From NCBI RefSeq assembly GCF_050624435.1, contig NC_134535.1:125227731-125291730 (forward strand): a DNA stretch of 64,000 nucleotides, in the 5' to 3' direction. Below the pieces are notes generated by a model. The model ran no database searches. It was not told where the DNA came from and saw only the letters and a program-made list of their open reading frames with translations. How positions within the stretch are numbered: position 1 is the stretch's first letter; each line of letters starts with the position of its first letter. A program made the translations under genes and the position numbers. Below, piece by piece: positions 21,401 through 34,296 of the stretch. The stretch is from Tenrec ecaudatus (lineage: Eukaryota > Chordata > Mammalia > Afrosoricida > Tenrecidae).

Positions 21401-21835
21401 TTTGAACTTTACTTATGGTCATTTAAAACTGATACTTAGCATAAAATGACAAATTTTTCCTGATTAATTTGTGATTATTCCTGTGTCATAGATATTAATG
21501 GAAAACCAGTTGCTTCTCTCCCTTTAACCATCCCTCTTCTGGGTTCATCTTTTCCAATAATGATAGAAGGAGGTCTTCCCATTATTCTTCATTATTTTCT
21601 TTCCTTTCTCTAACTTCATTCTACCAACAAATTATAACAAATTAAATAAGAATTGGCAATGGCAGGGGAAGTGCGAGTGGGAGGGAAATGGGGAATTACT
21701 AATAATAGGTACTAGAAAGAAGGAAATGTTCTAAAATTGATTGTAGTGATGATTGTACAACTCTTTTTATATGTTTGAACTACTGAATTTTATGATATAT
21801 AAATTTTATGACAATAAAATCATTAAAGAAAAATT
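21401..21835 (+). other. CLEC6A: CLEC6A 3' UTR with likely poly(A) signal
   Basis: Non-coding sequence after the stop. The first strong AATAAA is at 21813-21818. The last about 170 bp (21660-21835) resemble 14437-14600 in intron 3, so the poly(A) signal may come from a co-opted repeat. Confidence 0.5.
21660..21835 (+). repeat. Dispersed repeat tail, copy B (may supply poly(A) signal)
   Basis: Resembles 14437-14600 (aatgttctaaaatt, gatgattgtacaa, actgaatttta) and ends in acaataaaatc. It lies in the probable CLEC6A 3' UTR. Confidence 0.4.
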
Positions 21836-22303
21836 AGTAGAAGAAATTTTAAACACCTAGAGCACATGATAGTAATATCAAGACTATATAAGTAGCTGTC
21901 ACATACCAATTACAAAATACCAAAGTAGGCAGCATATTTGAGTAAGCACTTCACAGAAAAGAAAATGAATACATTTCACACATATTTTGATAGTGATGTT
22001 CAAATGAACTTATAATTTAACACCTATAAATCAAAACCATAATATAACATTTTATATCAAGTTAGTGTCAAAAATTAAGAAATCATATAATACCGAGTGT
22101 TGGGAGACACGCAGAAAATAGGTTCTCTTATACATTTCTTGTTTGCGGTTAAAGTGATACAACTTCTTTGGAAAATGTTTCAATTTTCATTATAAAGTTG
22201 AACATTCATACATACTATGATATCTTTGCTTTAGTCTGATTCCCATCAGGAAACACATGGAATGGCTAAACTAAGATATTTCAAGAAGAATGTCATAAAG
22301 AAA
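21836..22303. other. Intergenic, unassigned
   Basis: AT-rich; a stretch reminiscent of an L1 tail-proximal region (gagtgttgggagacacgcag) is too weak to classify. Confidence 0.4.
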
Positions 22304-22876
22304 CTGTGTTAGCCTGGGTTTTCTAGAAAAACAAAATCTGTGAAGCTCATATATGTATAAGAAAGGAATTTATATCAAGAAGGGAGTCCACACAGCCAGA
22401 GAGTGGGCAAGCCCAGTCAAACTCAAGTGTGTAGCTCTGATGCTACATTGGAGAACCTTCCCAACACATGCAGTTGCCCCTAGGAACCAAGAAGCAGGAG
22501 GATGGACCAGGAGGCAGGCTAGTGGAGGGCAATTTGAATCAGCAAATCAGATGTTATACTCTGATGACTCCCAGGGTTGACAGACAATGTGGCTGGTCCT
22601 AAGAAATCAGATGCAGGATCAATGCCAGCAGGAAGAAGAAGAAGAAGAAGAAGAAGAAGAAGAAGAAGAAGAAGAAGAAGAAGAAGAGAGTTCTCCATAG
22701 CATGTATTTACATTTATGAAGTAAGAGACACTGCCAAGAAGAGATCATCAGGCTGTAACTGAAGTAAGGTTTTGCTTTGCTACAGAGGGAATCCTGGGTT
22801 TGTTTATAATATGCTAGGTTCAAACTACTGAGGATCCTGTCCCAGTGTAGTTGGCATAAAACCCAACCATAACAGG
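22304..22876 (+). repeat. Unnamed interspersed repeat A
   Basis: Starts near gggttttctagaaaaacaaa and ends near gtagttggcataaaaccc. Its ends match, inverted, those of 63196-63785; 50090-50600 and 56005-56460 have related termini. The interior includes a (GAA)n expansion. Possibly an LTR or non-autonomous family. Confidence 0.45.
22632..22687. repeat. (GAA)n / (TTC)n microsatellite
   Basis: About 18 perfect GAA triplets inside the interspersed repeat. Polypurine GAA tracts can form triplexes and are usually unstable in length. Confidence 0.95.
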
Positions 22877-23209
22877 AAATATTCACAAAAGTGAGTTCAG
22901 AATACATGAAAACCACATAAATTAATGAAGTATTCTGGGACTGGTAACAGTGGGACTTTGTCATTTCCAATAAGGTTACTGGAATCTAGAGAGGGAGTGG
23001 AGTGGAGAGGTCCCCTTTGAGAAGAGCTATAACATTTAGTGAAGGGATATAGCCAGTGTAAGAAGGACAAAGAAACCTTATGAGACAGTGAGATTGAATA
23101 TGAAGGAAAAATTGGAAGTTTCAAGAATTGCACATGTATATCAGGAATTTTAAACAATATTATTAACTGTTTGCAGTAGCTAAAAAAATTATTAATAGAA
23201 ACACCCGCA
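22877..23209. other. Intergenic, unassigned
   Basis: No recognisable gene or repeat. Confidence 0.4.
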
Positions 23210-23890
23210 GGGACTATGACTTATTTAATGTGGCTCTTGGAGCTAAAGTGTCTAACTCCTACTAAAATACCGGTCCCTTCATGGGTCTGGCAAGAAGGTA
23301 GGCGAAGATACTGATAATATTAGCCTTTGAGTAATTGTGAATAGTATTCCCTGGAGTCCCACCCTTCTGTGTATAAAATGAGCCCTTGGTGAAGCACAGG
23401 GGAGAATATTCTCACAAGCAAGAACCAGAAGTGAAGCAGTGCAATGAACCTCCTGGATTCAGATGTCAGGTCTATGATTAAGGAGGGGCATCAGAACCAT
23501 GAGCCAGCACATGGAATAGCGTGATGGACATCCAACCCATGGAGCCAGTAAAGCTGAGTGATTTTGTGCAGGACTCTGGCTTAATAGCATTGAGTGCCTT
23601 TGGGCTCAGGCTTACTGGAGTGGAGTGTTCTGGGTACTTAGTTCAGGGAGCTGGGTTTCTGGTCCACTGAGCTCAAGCTGAATACCTTTGGGTTGAGGTT
23701 TATAGCAAAGTAATATGCCCTTTGAACACATTTTTGGACAGAGATTTGAAACATATCTTGATAAAAACAACTCAACCCTGAGCATTTCTCAATGGCATCA
23801 CAACTTGTTAACTTCCTTAATAAACCCTCTTAATAAAGATTTTTTCGTGACTTCTGTGTAGCTATTGCAAGGATATTAGAATCTTGAGAT
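23210..23890 (+). mobile_element. Candidate solo LTR, ERVL-like
   Basis: A TATA-like gtgtataaaatgagccc at about 23370 and, about 450 bp on, two close poly(A) signals in cttaataaaccctcttaataaag give the U3-R-U5 order of an LTR. Termini and TSD were not found, so limits are approximate. Confidence 0.4.
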
Positions 23891-24643
23891 CAAGTAGAGA
23901 ATAGTAATTCAGGCAACACAGTGTCCATTAAGAATACTTTAGATAAAAGCCTGGGCCAGCATTAAAGATCTCTCTCTCCCTCCACGTGGAACACCACCAA
24001 GTAGAGCTGAGCACCCTAGGGAGCAGTTCTACTGTGCCGCTGTGTATGCTGTTTGGAGTAGGAAATGTAAACTCTGGTGGCTCTTTGTGAGAAGGATTAT
24101 CCAGCTCACTGCGAGGTCAGCAATGCATACTCTTCAACTGTTCCCTGGGAGGAAGAACAATGAATGATTACCAGAGCTTATTACAAAGATGTTTTAAGAA
24201 AATTTCAAACTACATTGGTGAAAAAAAATGTCTGGAACGTTGCACTAAGGACTTTCCCCACAACACAACAATATGCACGCGTATTTTCTAAAGGTCGCAA
24301 GCCTGTCCTATAAGTTCGCCAAGAAACCTTACCGTCTACCCTATAGCAATCACCCTGCCTTTGATAGATTTATTTTTGCTCCTCACACCAAAAGAACATT
24401 TAAAAAGAACATGATCTTCAAGATCGTTAAAACAGGCATTTTTAAAGTTTTGCACAATTAAAAGCACAGAATTTTCAGCAAAGGGTTAGAGGAAATCTTT
24501 GTTTTAAAAAGTATATGGACCTAGGAAGAGGATATGTGGAAAGACATTAGCTTTACATTTTAATATTTTAATAAAGCTTTCTTATAAGTTCATAGTAATA
24601 TATTTATTTAGCCTTGTACAAACACTGTCCATACTCACGTTCA
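23891..24643. other. Intergenic, unassigned
   Basis: Contains SINE-like shreds near 24.0 kb (agcagttctactgtg) that I could not delimit. No gene. Confidence 0.35.
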
Positions 24644-24834
24644 GAGAGTCCTGGTAGCACAGTAGGTTCCAAGTTCCACCGCTCACCGAACTCATACTGG
24701 GCTCCCCTCCACCAGCAGCTCTGTGGAAGAGAGATGAGGCCGTCTGATTCTCTGAAGGCTTATAATCTTATAAATCCTTAAGGCTCAGTTCTGTTCTGTC
24801 CTGTATGGTTGCCATGAGCGGGAATCAATGTCAT
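24644..24834 (+). mobile_element. AfroSINE copy, sense
   Basis: gagtcctggtagcacagtag head, ccaccagcagctctgtggaa middle and gttgccatgagcgggaatca tail follow AfroSINE order. Confidence 0.8.
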
Positions 24835-25424
24835 GGTCATCAGTTATCCTTTTCCACACCTGTCTCTCGGCTTGGCATACTGTGGTGACTTAAATATTAC
24901 TGTGATGTTGGAAGGTATGCCACCAGGTTTTCAAATATCAGCAGGTTTCACAATACTAAACTGGTTTCCTCAGACATGCTCAACTTCTGAAAAATTGCTC
25001 CGTGAAAATGGATAGATATTAGTGGAATACTTTTATATACTTACTGCCAGAAGATGAGCCCCTCAGGTTCGAAGATCCTCACAGTGGGTCTGCCTCCTCA
25101 GAGCACAGTGACCTGAAAGGGAAGAATGAAGTGACACTTGAATGGCCTTCATTGGTGGCAAGACTGAAAATGAAAAAAAAAATAGCTGCGTAAATTCACG
25201 AATAATCAGAACTATGGAGAGCAATGTGCATGAAACAAGGGAAATTTTGTCTTGTAGAAAAGAAAGCAAATACTCGAAACTTTTGGTAGACATTAGTGAG
25301 CTCAAAGGAATGGCATTGGTTCTTTTAATCAAATCCATTCTTTTTAATTGTTTTCAATGCCATTTATTATCATTTGAAGATAAAGGCTGTCACATGCAGT
25401 GTAAAAAATAATATTTCAGGATGA
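24835..25424. other. Intergenic, unassigned
   Basis: No convincing gene or repeat. A 14-codon-scale frame bias is absent. Confidence 0.35.
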
Positions 25425-26505
25425 ATCCTGAAGTATAGCCCTGCCAATGATAGCATAAATCCTAACACTCATAGACCAATAAATAGGAAATTTATTCAAA
25501 TATATGAACCTACCACTAACACCAAAGATAAAGAAATTGAAGCTTTTTACTAAATTTTGCAGTTTGAAAGTGATCAAGTGTGCAATCAAAAGTAATTATT
25601 ATTATTACTGGTTATTTAAATGAAAAATTAAAAATGTGGAAGGATCATCAGTTGGAAAATATGGCCTTGGTGATAGAAACAATGCTAGAGTTCTCATGGT
25701 AACATTTTGTAAGACCAACATTGTATAAATTGAAAATTTTTCCCCCAAATCATAAATCATGACTACATGTGTGTATATCACTGGATGAAAGGCACAGAAA
25801 CCAAATTGACCACATCTGTAGAAGGCAAAGATGCAGAAGTTAGGAGCTGACTGCAGAAGAGATTATCAACTACACATATGCAAATTCAAGTTGATGCTCA
25901 AGAAAATTAAGACAAGTCCTCAAGAGCCCAAATAGGAACTTTATACATAATATTTGCATTTTGGCACCATCTCAATAATAGAAATGTCACATTGAACACT
26001 AATGACTAGAGATCAGATGAATACTGGGTTAACATAAAAGAAATCATTCTTGTAGAAAATATGAAATCTAAAACTAAATGCACTGTCATAAATTAATTCC
26101 AATTTATATCAACCCTATAGGACAACTTAACCCTACTCCTTTGGGTTTTCCAAACTGTACATATTTAAAGTTTCATCTAATAATCTAGTGGTTAACCCAT
26201 TACATTACTGGGGAAACCTGAAAACTTTAAAAACAAAGCAAAACAAAAACCATAATTAAAGAGACCAACATGGAGAGTAGTCACAACTCTGAACTTTGGC
26301 CATGAGTGCTGCATAGCTAAAGAGAAAGAAAGAAATACTGAAGTTAAACAGATGAACAAAAATCTTCAAAGGACAGCACAAGAAAACAAGGAATTAAAAT
26401 GAAAAGTGCAGAGATCTAAAGTTAGAAAACTATAAGAAGAGAACATGCTCAGTATTTCTTAAGCGGAAATAATTGTAGAAACCGCTCATTCCTTGAGTTG
26501 CAAGC
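25425..26505 (+). mobile_element. RTE (BovB-like) LINE, endonuclease part
   Basis: Sense copy of the RTE 5' coding region: aagaaattgaagctttttac, agttggaaaatatggccttg, ttgaccacatctgtagaagg and gaacactaatgactagagat in order. An AfroSINE interrupts it. Many lesions. Confidence 0.78.
26077..26216 (-). mobile_element. AfroSINE nested in RTE
   Basis: Diverged antisense SINE (cactgtcataaattaattcc ... gtggttaacccattacatta) between two consecutive parts of the RTE coding sequence. Confidence 0.6.
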
Positions 26506-26799
26506 TAAAAGGTCCCTATTGACACGATAGAGACCAATGGTGCTGTTGTTTAGGAGTCCGTGCTAACTGTAATGTCAAGGGGTTAAACACACTAGTGACA
26601 CAGTGGGGGAAAGGCGAGACTCTCTGTTCCTTTAAAGATTTAAAGTCTTGGATAGTCATAATGAGCTTAAATCTATTTAGTGGCAGTGGGCTTGGATTCA
26701 GATACAAGAGAGAAACGCCTTTAATTATTTAATGGGATTGCGGCATCAGAACGGAGAAAGGCATGCTAAGCACCTGCGATATGTACGTGACACACTATT
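26506..26799. other. Intergenic or degraded RTE
   Basis: No clear landmarks, though it lies between two RTE segments in the same orientation and may be decayed RTE. Confidence 0.35.
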
Positions 26800-27235
26800 T
26801 GCAAAAAGTGAAGAGAATGCAAACCATTAGCTGATAAAGAACAAAACTACACACTTTAGTATGTGTTGCATTTCAAAGTAAAGGCGGGAAATGCCTCACC
26901 ATTGCACCAGTAAACATCATGATAAACAGAAAAAAAATGGAGTTGTCAGAATTTTCATTTTATTGCACACACAATCCACCTGCATGGAGGAAGTGGTGAA
27001 GATGCAGAATCGCATCCTGCGTTTGGGTACATCTACTGCGAAAGACCTCTATAGTTCAAGAGCAAAGAAGTCACTTTGGAAGCGATGGTGTGCCTGACCT
27101 ATGCTGTGCTGTGCTATTTTCAGTTTAGCTATGTGCATTTTAAATCTGGAGAATGAATAAAGAAGACCCAAACGACTAGTACGTTTATATCATGATGTTG
27201 GTGAGGAATATTGATTATGTTACTTGTCTTGCCTG
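26800..27235 (+). mobile_element. RTE LINE 3' half, partial copy 1
   Basis: accagtaaacatcatgataa, tctactgcgaaagacctcta, gtgtgcctgacctatgctgt and ttggtgaggaatattgatta are successive RTE 3'-half landmarks. Confidence 0.65.
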
Positions 27236-27261
27236 TGTCCACATTCAATGGCCATAGAAGC

Positions 27262-27840
27262 CGCCCTCAAGAGATATGAAGATACAATCCATTGGGTCAA
27301 TCCGCTGAACAGCAACTCTCTTGAAAAGCACGGATGTTAATTTGAGCATTATGGCACACCTGATCCAAAATATCATTGTATTTTTAATTGCCTCAAATGC
27401 CTGTGAAAATTGGGCATTGGATCAGGAAAACTCAAAAATCGATGCATTTGAATTGTGGTGCTAGAGAATATTGAAAGACAGTGAACTGCTAACAAGACCA
27501 AACGGATCTGACTTGACAGAAGTATGGCTGGAGTGCCCCGTGGAGGCTAAGATGGCAAGACTTTGTCTTACTTACTTTGGACATGTGGTCAGGAGAGACC
27601 AGGGAGGTATTTCATTGTGCCATACATAAGGAGGTTTTAATCTACTCAATGTCACCTAACAAAAAATGTGCAGCGTTCATTTATAGAGCATTATGTCTAT
27701 CAACACAGACTGACACAGAAACTACAACCACTGGCCTAAAAATAACAATTGAGAGAAAGGCAGAGAACTGGGCCATGTTTCATAATTTATATGTAAGATT
27801 GTTGTGAGTTGGAACAGACTTTAGGGCACTTAACAACAAT
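27262..27840 (+). mobile_element. RTE LINE 3' half, partial copy 2
   Basis: The landmarks restart: attgggtcaatccgctgaac, tgcatttgaattgtggtgct and ggcaagactttgtcttactt, ending ttagggcacttaacaacaat. Two partial copies lie head to tail, by tandem duplication or separate insertions. Confidence 0.65.
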
Positions 27841-28734
27841 CAAAATTGATGTTATATTTTCTATTTGGTTGTATTCTAGTATTCATTATGCATGTTGTGA
27901 ATTACTAATCTATTTGGATTTATTTCTACTAAATTTCTTGTTTTCTTTTTACCTTCCTTGCTCTTTATCTTTTTTAATTCCCTGCACTATTTTTATTAAT
28001 TGAATTCTTTTTTGATGTTATCTTTAAATTTTAAATATGCACACTCAATTTAATAAACTTTAAGTCAATAGATCAACTCTTATGCCAGATTGTATAGTTT
28101 AACACTGCAACACTGAGAATCTCTGTGACAGAGACATATAAATGCATACACAGACACCTACCACTAGCTCAAAACCCACAACCATTGGATCTAATCCTGC
28201 TTTGAGCAACCCTAAAGAAAAGAGGACTGCCCATCTTATGAGACTTTAAACCTTTCCAGGGGCAGAAAGTGCCCTTTTTCTTTATGCCTGTAAATTGCAC
28301 TGACCTTGCGGTCAGGAACTCAATTCATAACCAACCAAGGCACCGATGCATTTTACCTATACAGTGTATATTCCAAATTAAATGACTTTTTACATTCTAT
28401 CTATAACTTCTCTCATTCAAATGAAATCATCAGATGAATAAATATTATTACATAATAAAAGTATATTATTTAAGAAGTGGTTTATTATTTTAAAAATATT
28501 TATGCTTTATGTCCATTGACATTTATAGCAGAGAACTTATGACATGTCAATTGGTCATGACTCTTCAAGGTATTTACTTTCTAGAGAATTAGATTATTTA
28601 TACTAAAGTTTCTAATAAAGAACATTTCTGATAAACAACTCACCTCTAAGTCTTTGACTGGCATTAAAACTTGTGAATTTCCTTAATAAAGCATTTAATC
28701 ATAAAAAAAGAATACTTTAAAGTGATTATCTAAT
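27841..28734. other. Intergenic, unassigned
   Basis: AT-rich. One antisense SINE-like stretch near 28.2-28.3 kb (cttgcggtcaggaactcaat) is suggestive but not delimited. Confidence 0.35.
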
Positions 28735-30885
28735 GTGCAATATTTCATTATGTGATCTCCAGTATTGCAATATTTTTGGTGAAGACCAACAACTTACTCA
28801 CTACAAATATGCTTTTTTAGACAACATAAACAGTAATTATACATATAGACCTCTCCACATGAAATACACAGCAATAAAATTGACTACATTTGTGGGAAGA
28901 GATGATGAGGAAGCTCAAGATCAGCAGCCAAAACGAGGAGAGAAGGTGACAGTGGAACAGACCATCAATTGCTCAGATGCAAATTCAAGTAGAAGTTGAA
29001 GAAACATAAAACAACTTTGTTTGTTTATTGCCAAGAGGCAAAATACAACCTTGAGTATATCACACCTGAGTTTCAGGAACATCTCAAGACTAGATCTTAT
29101 TCACTGAACACTACTGACAGAAAACCTGAAGAACTATGGGATGACATCAAGAATAACATACATGAATAAACTAAAAGATCACTTAAAAAATCAAAGTCAA
29201 TGTCAGAAGAGAACATAGAGTAGGCAAAGCAAATGGAAGAAATGATGAAGAGTTTAACAGAAAATTCCAAAGACAGCTTGAGAAGATAAAATAAAGTATT
29301 ATAATGAAATGTGAAAGACCTAGAGTCATAAAACCCAAAGAGAAGAATACCTAGACCCACTGTACCAAAAAGAACTAGGCATCATTCAACCATTACAATA
29401 GGTTGTGTTTGATCTAGAACCAATGGTACCGAAGGGAGTAGTTCAAAGTGCATTCAAGGAATTATCCAAAACCAAGGCTCTAGGAATTAATCCATGGAAT
29501 ATCAATGGAACTATTTCACCAAACTGAAGAAGCACGGAAAGTACTCATTCACTTTGCAAAAAAATTTTGAAGTTAGCTACTTGGCCAATTGACTGAAGGG
29601 GATTCCAAATTAAGGTGACCCAAAAGAATGCTCAAATTATAGAAAAATACCACGAATATCACATACAAGTAAAATTTTGCTGAAGATTATTTAAAAAGGT
29701 TGCAGCAATACATTGACAGGAAGGTGCTATAAATTCAAGCCAGATTCAGAAGAAGACAGGAATATGATTGCTGACATCAGATGAATCTTGGCTGAGAATA
29801 CTAGAAAGGTTCTTACTTGTATTTTGCGGACTATGCTGAGGCATTGGACTCTTTGGATCATAGTAAACTGTTAATAGTCTTGAGAAGAATGACAAGTTCA
29901 GAACACTTAATTGTGCTCATATGGAACCTCTTTATGGACCAAGAGGCAGTTGTTCGAATAGATCAAGGAACTCCTTCACGGTTTAAAATCAGGATAGGTG
30001 TGAATCAGGGTTGTATACTCTCACCATACATATTAAATCTGTATGCTGAGGAAATAATCTGAGAACCTAAATATATAAACAATAATGCAGTCTCTGGGTT
30101 GGATGAAAGCTTATAAACAGTCTGCAATATGTAGATGACATGATCTTGCTTCCTGAAAGTGAGAAGACCTTGCAGTACTTGCTGATAAAGATCAAGGATT
30201 GTAGCCTTTAGTACGGGTTGCAATTCAATGTAAAGAAAATCAAACCACTAGACAAATAGGTAGCATCACGACACATGGAGAAAAGATTGAAGTCAAAGTT
30301 TGGACCTTACTTGCACCCCCAATCAATGCTCATGGAAGCAGTAGTCAAGAAATAAGAAACCGGATTGTAGTGTGTAAACCTACTGCACAGGATGACCTCA
30401 AAGTGTTGAAGAGCTAGGATGTCACTTTGAGGACTAAGTTGTGCCTGAACAAGCCATGGTAATTTCAATTGCTTGTAAAAATTGGACATTGAATAAGTAG
30501 GAGTGAAGAAGAAGTGATGCATTTGAATTGTGGTGTTGGAGAAGAATAATGAAGGCAACATGGGCTGTCAAAAGAACAAACAAATCTATCTTGGAAGAAA
30601 AATGACCAGAATACTTTTTTAGAGGCAAGGATAACAAGATTTTATCTCAGGTACTTTGGGCATGTTATCAGGACACATCAGTCCCAGGATAAGGACATTA
30701 TGCTTGGTAAAGGAGAGGGGAAGTGAAAAAGAGGATAATCTTCAACAAGATAAATTGACACAGTGGTACAACAATGGGCTTAAATATAAAAATATTTATG
30801 AGGAAGACATAGGACCAGGCAGTATTTCAGTCCATTGTGCATAGGGTTGCAGTGTGTCATTACTGACTTGATGGCACCTGAGAAC
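28735..30885 (+). mobile_element. RTE (BovB-like) LINE, longest sense copy
   Basis: From the endonuclease domain (cgactacat-like ttgactacatttgtgggaag) through the reverse transcriptase to the 3' end (cttgatggcacctgagaaca). 29817-30062 encodes FKIRIGVNQGCILSPYILNL, then YAEEII, the RTE RT core, but the coding sequence has many frameshifts and stops. Dead. Confidence 0.88.
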
Positions 30886-31111
30886 AACATCTACAGTAGA
30901 AATATTGATCTTTCCACTTTATAATAGAATAAAAGATGCAAAGAATAAGTTAGTCCAAAGGACCAATGGACCACATGAAACATTGTCTGCACTCACTGAG
31001 ACCAGAACAAGATGGTGATTGGTAGCACTGCAGACCACTCTGAGATGGATCACAACTCACTATAAGAGGCTCTGGATAGAGAGGGAGAAAATGTGGAACA
31101 AAACTCAAAAT

Positions 31112-32645
31112 TATAACTGTCCATACATACATCCATTGTACACATATGTATATTTGTTGCCATCATTATTCTCAAAACATTTGCCTTCTACTTGATCCCT
31201 TAATATCGGCTGCTCATTTCCCCCTCCCTCCCTACTTCTCCCCACCTCATGAACCCTTCATCATTCATAAATTATTATTATTTTGTCATATATTACACTG
31301 TCCGACATCTCCCCCCGCCTTCTTCTCTGCTGTCCCTCCCCCAGGGAGGAGGCTATAGGTAGTAATCAGTTCCCCCTTTCTACCCCTCATTCTATCCACG
31401 CTACAGGAATCGCCACTCTCACCACTGGTCCTGAAGGAGTCAGCTGCCCTGGATTTCTTGTGTTTTGTTTCCAGTTGCTATCGGTGCCTATGTACATCCT
31501 CTGATCTAGCCAGATTTGTAAGGTGGAATTGGGATCATGATAGTGGGGGGAAGGAGGTATTTAAGAACTAGAGGAAAGTTATATGTTTCATCGTTGCGAT
31601 ACTGTACCCTGCCTGGTTCATCTCCTCCCCACAACCCTTCAGTAAGGGGTGTCCGGTTGGCTACCATTGGTCTTTGAGTCTCCACACTGCACTCACCCAC
31701 ATTTTCAATGATATGATTTTTTGTTCTTTGATGCTTGATACCTGATCCCTTTGACAGCTCGTGGTCACACAGGATTGTGTGTTTCCTCCATGTGGGCTTT
31801 GTTACTTCTGAGCTAGATGGCCACTTGTTTATCTTTGAGCCTTTAAGACCCCAGACACTATATCCTTTGATACCTGGACACCATCAGCTTTCTTCACCAC
31901 ATTTGCTTATGCACAGTTGTCTTCATTGATCGTATCATGGAGGTGTACACCCATTGATATGATTTTTATTTCTTTCATGTCTGATAACTGGTCCCTTCTA
32001 CACCTCGTGGTCAGCAAAGATGGTGTGCTTCTTTCATGTGGGCTTTGATGCTTCTCAGCTAGATGGCCTCTTATTTATCTACAAGCCTTTAAGACCTCAG
32101 ATGCTATATCTTTTGATAACTGGGCACCATCAGCTTTCTTCACCACATTTGCTTATGCACACATTTTTCTTCAGCAATCGTGTCGGGAAGGTGTACAACC
32201 TGGAATGCCAATTTAATAGAAAAATGTGTTCTTGCATTGGGTAAGTGCTTGAGTGGAGGCCCAATGTCCATCTGCTGCCTTAGTACTAAACCTATAAATA
32301 TATGCACATAGATCTGTTTCCTTACACTCATATAAATATATTTACATATGTATATTCCAGTCTTTGGACCTCTATAAATACCTGTTGTCACCCAGTTCTA
32401 TCCTCTATTTCCTTTTACTTTCCTCTTGTCCCACTATCATGCTCAGCCTTCATTTGGGTTTCAGTAATTTCTTTAGGTTACCTTGCCCTTGCTGAATCCC
32501 TACCAGGCCTCTCACACCCTCCTTGCTACAGATTTTGGATCACTTATTGCTCCCATGTCCCTGGGTTGGTCAGCACCACCTCCTTACCCACTCCTACCCC
32601 TCTCCCATGTTGCCGATGTGGCGAACAATGCTGCTGATCTTTCAT
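31112..32645 (-). mobile_element. Outer L1: 3' UTR
   Basis: About 1.5 kb of L1 3' UTR with two ~250-bp units (ttaagaccccagacac near 31848, ttaagacctcagatgc near 32090). It passes at about 32645 straight into the RT part of ORF2, so the last ~2 kb of ORF2 is deleted. Confidence 0.85.
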
Positions 32646-34288
32646 ATGTTTAACCATCTCTGCATCTCTGTATTAATCACACTTAGTCATGGTGAACTGT
32701 TTTTTTTAATATGCTTTTGTATTCCATTGGCCAGTATTTTGTTAAGGATTTTTGCATCAATGTCCATTAGGGATATTGGTCTATAGTTCTCGATTCTTGT
32801 GGCATTGTTGCCTGCTTTAGGCATCAGAATTATACTAGCTTCATAGAAAGCGTTTGGGAGCTTTCCATCTTTTTCTATGTTTTGGAAGAGTTTGTATAGG
32901 ATTGGTGTAAGTTCTTCCCTAAATGCTTGGTAGAATTCTCCTGTTAAGCCATGTGGCCCGGGGGATTTTTTTGTTGGTAATCCCTTGATTACCTTGTCTA
33001 TTTCTTCCATTGCTATGGGTCTGTTGAGGTTCTTGACATCCATCTTGGATAGTCTAGGGAGGGATTGTGTTTCCAAATATTTGTCCATGTCTTCCTTTTG
33101 ATTTCTTTAGGGTCCGTTGTAATGACCCCTGTTTCATCCCTCATTCTTTCAAATGTCGTTTGTTCCTTACTTTCTTTGGTTAGGTTTGGCAGAGGTCTAT
33201 CAATTCTGTTAATTATTTCAAAGAATCAACTTTTAGCGGCATTAATTTCTTCCACAATTTTCTTGTTTTCCCTCTCCTGTATCTTGGCTCTGATTTTTAA
33301 TATATCTATCCTCTTGCTATTCGTAGGGTTGTTCTGTTGAGTCTGCTTCAATTGGTGTAAGTTTTGTGTCAGTTTCTCATCCACGAGTCTTTCTTCTTTT
33401 TTAATGTGTGCATTTTTTGCTATCAGCCTCCTGTGATAAATGCTTTTGCTGTATCCCACAAGTTTTAGTATGTCGTATTTTGTTCTCATTGGTTTCTAGA
33501 AACTTCATGATTTCACCTCTGATCTGGGTCAATGCCCACTCCTTTTGAAAACGGAAATTGTTCATTCTCCAATCGTTTGCCCTAGTTTTCTTCACCGTCC
33601 TTCTGTTAATTCCCAGCTTTATGGTGCAATGATCGGAGAGATATGTCTGTATAACCTCCATGTGTTTCACTTTACTCAAGTTCGACTTGTGTCCCAGCAT
33701 GTGGTCTATTTTCGAATATGTGCCATATAGGCTTAAAAAGAATGTGATTTTTTTTTTGCATGTGGGTGGAAAGCTTTGAAAATATCTATCAAGTAAATTT
33801 GTCCAATTGTGCTATTTGGATCTGTAACCTCCTTGTGGAATTTCTTTCCCATTGATCTGTCTTTTTTCAGAGATTGGTGTATTAATGTCACCAACTACAA
33901 TTTTTGAGCCAGTGATGTCTTTTTTATCTTTTGGAGTGTTTGATTTACAAATTTTGCAGGTCTCTCGTTAGATGAATATATGTTTATTATGCTCACTGGT
34001 TCTTGGTCTATTGTTCCCTTGAGCATTATAAAGTTCCCCTCCTTGTCTTTTGTTATGGCCTGAATCTTGAAGTCAATTTAGTCAAATATTAAGATCGCTA
34101 CTCCTGCCTTTTTTGCATTACCATTTGCTTGGTATATTTTTCTCCAGCCTTTAATTCTCAACATTTTTTTTGTCTGCAAGCTTCAGAGGAGTATCGTGGA
34201 GGCAGCAGATCGATGGGTTATGTTTCCTGAGCCAGTCTTTTAGCCTCTGTCTTTTAATGCCTTAGTTCAGGCCATTGATATTCAGTGT
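32646..34288 (-). pseudogene. Outer L1: ORF2 remnant (endonuclease to RT)
   Basis: Minus-strand frames encode L1 ORF2 pieces: [30 protein letters not shown] and [16 protein letters not shown] (33088-32687), a middle segment with KEERLVDEKLTQNL (33489-33226) and MLGHKSNLSKVKH (33700-33401). Frameshifts separate them and the FADD region is gone. Non-functional. Confidence 0.88.
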
Positions 34289-34296
34289 TATTACAT

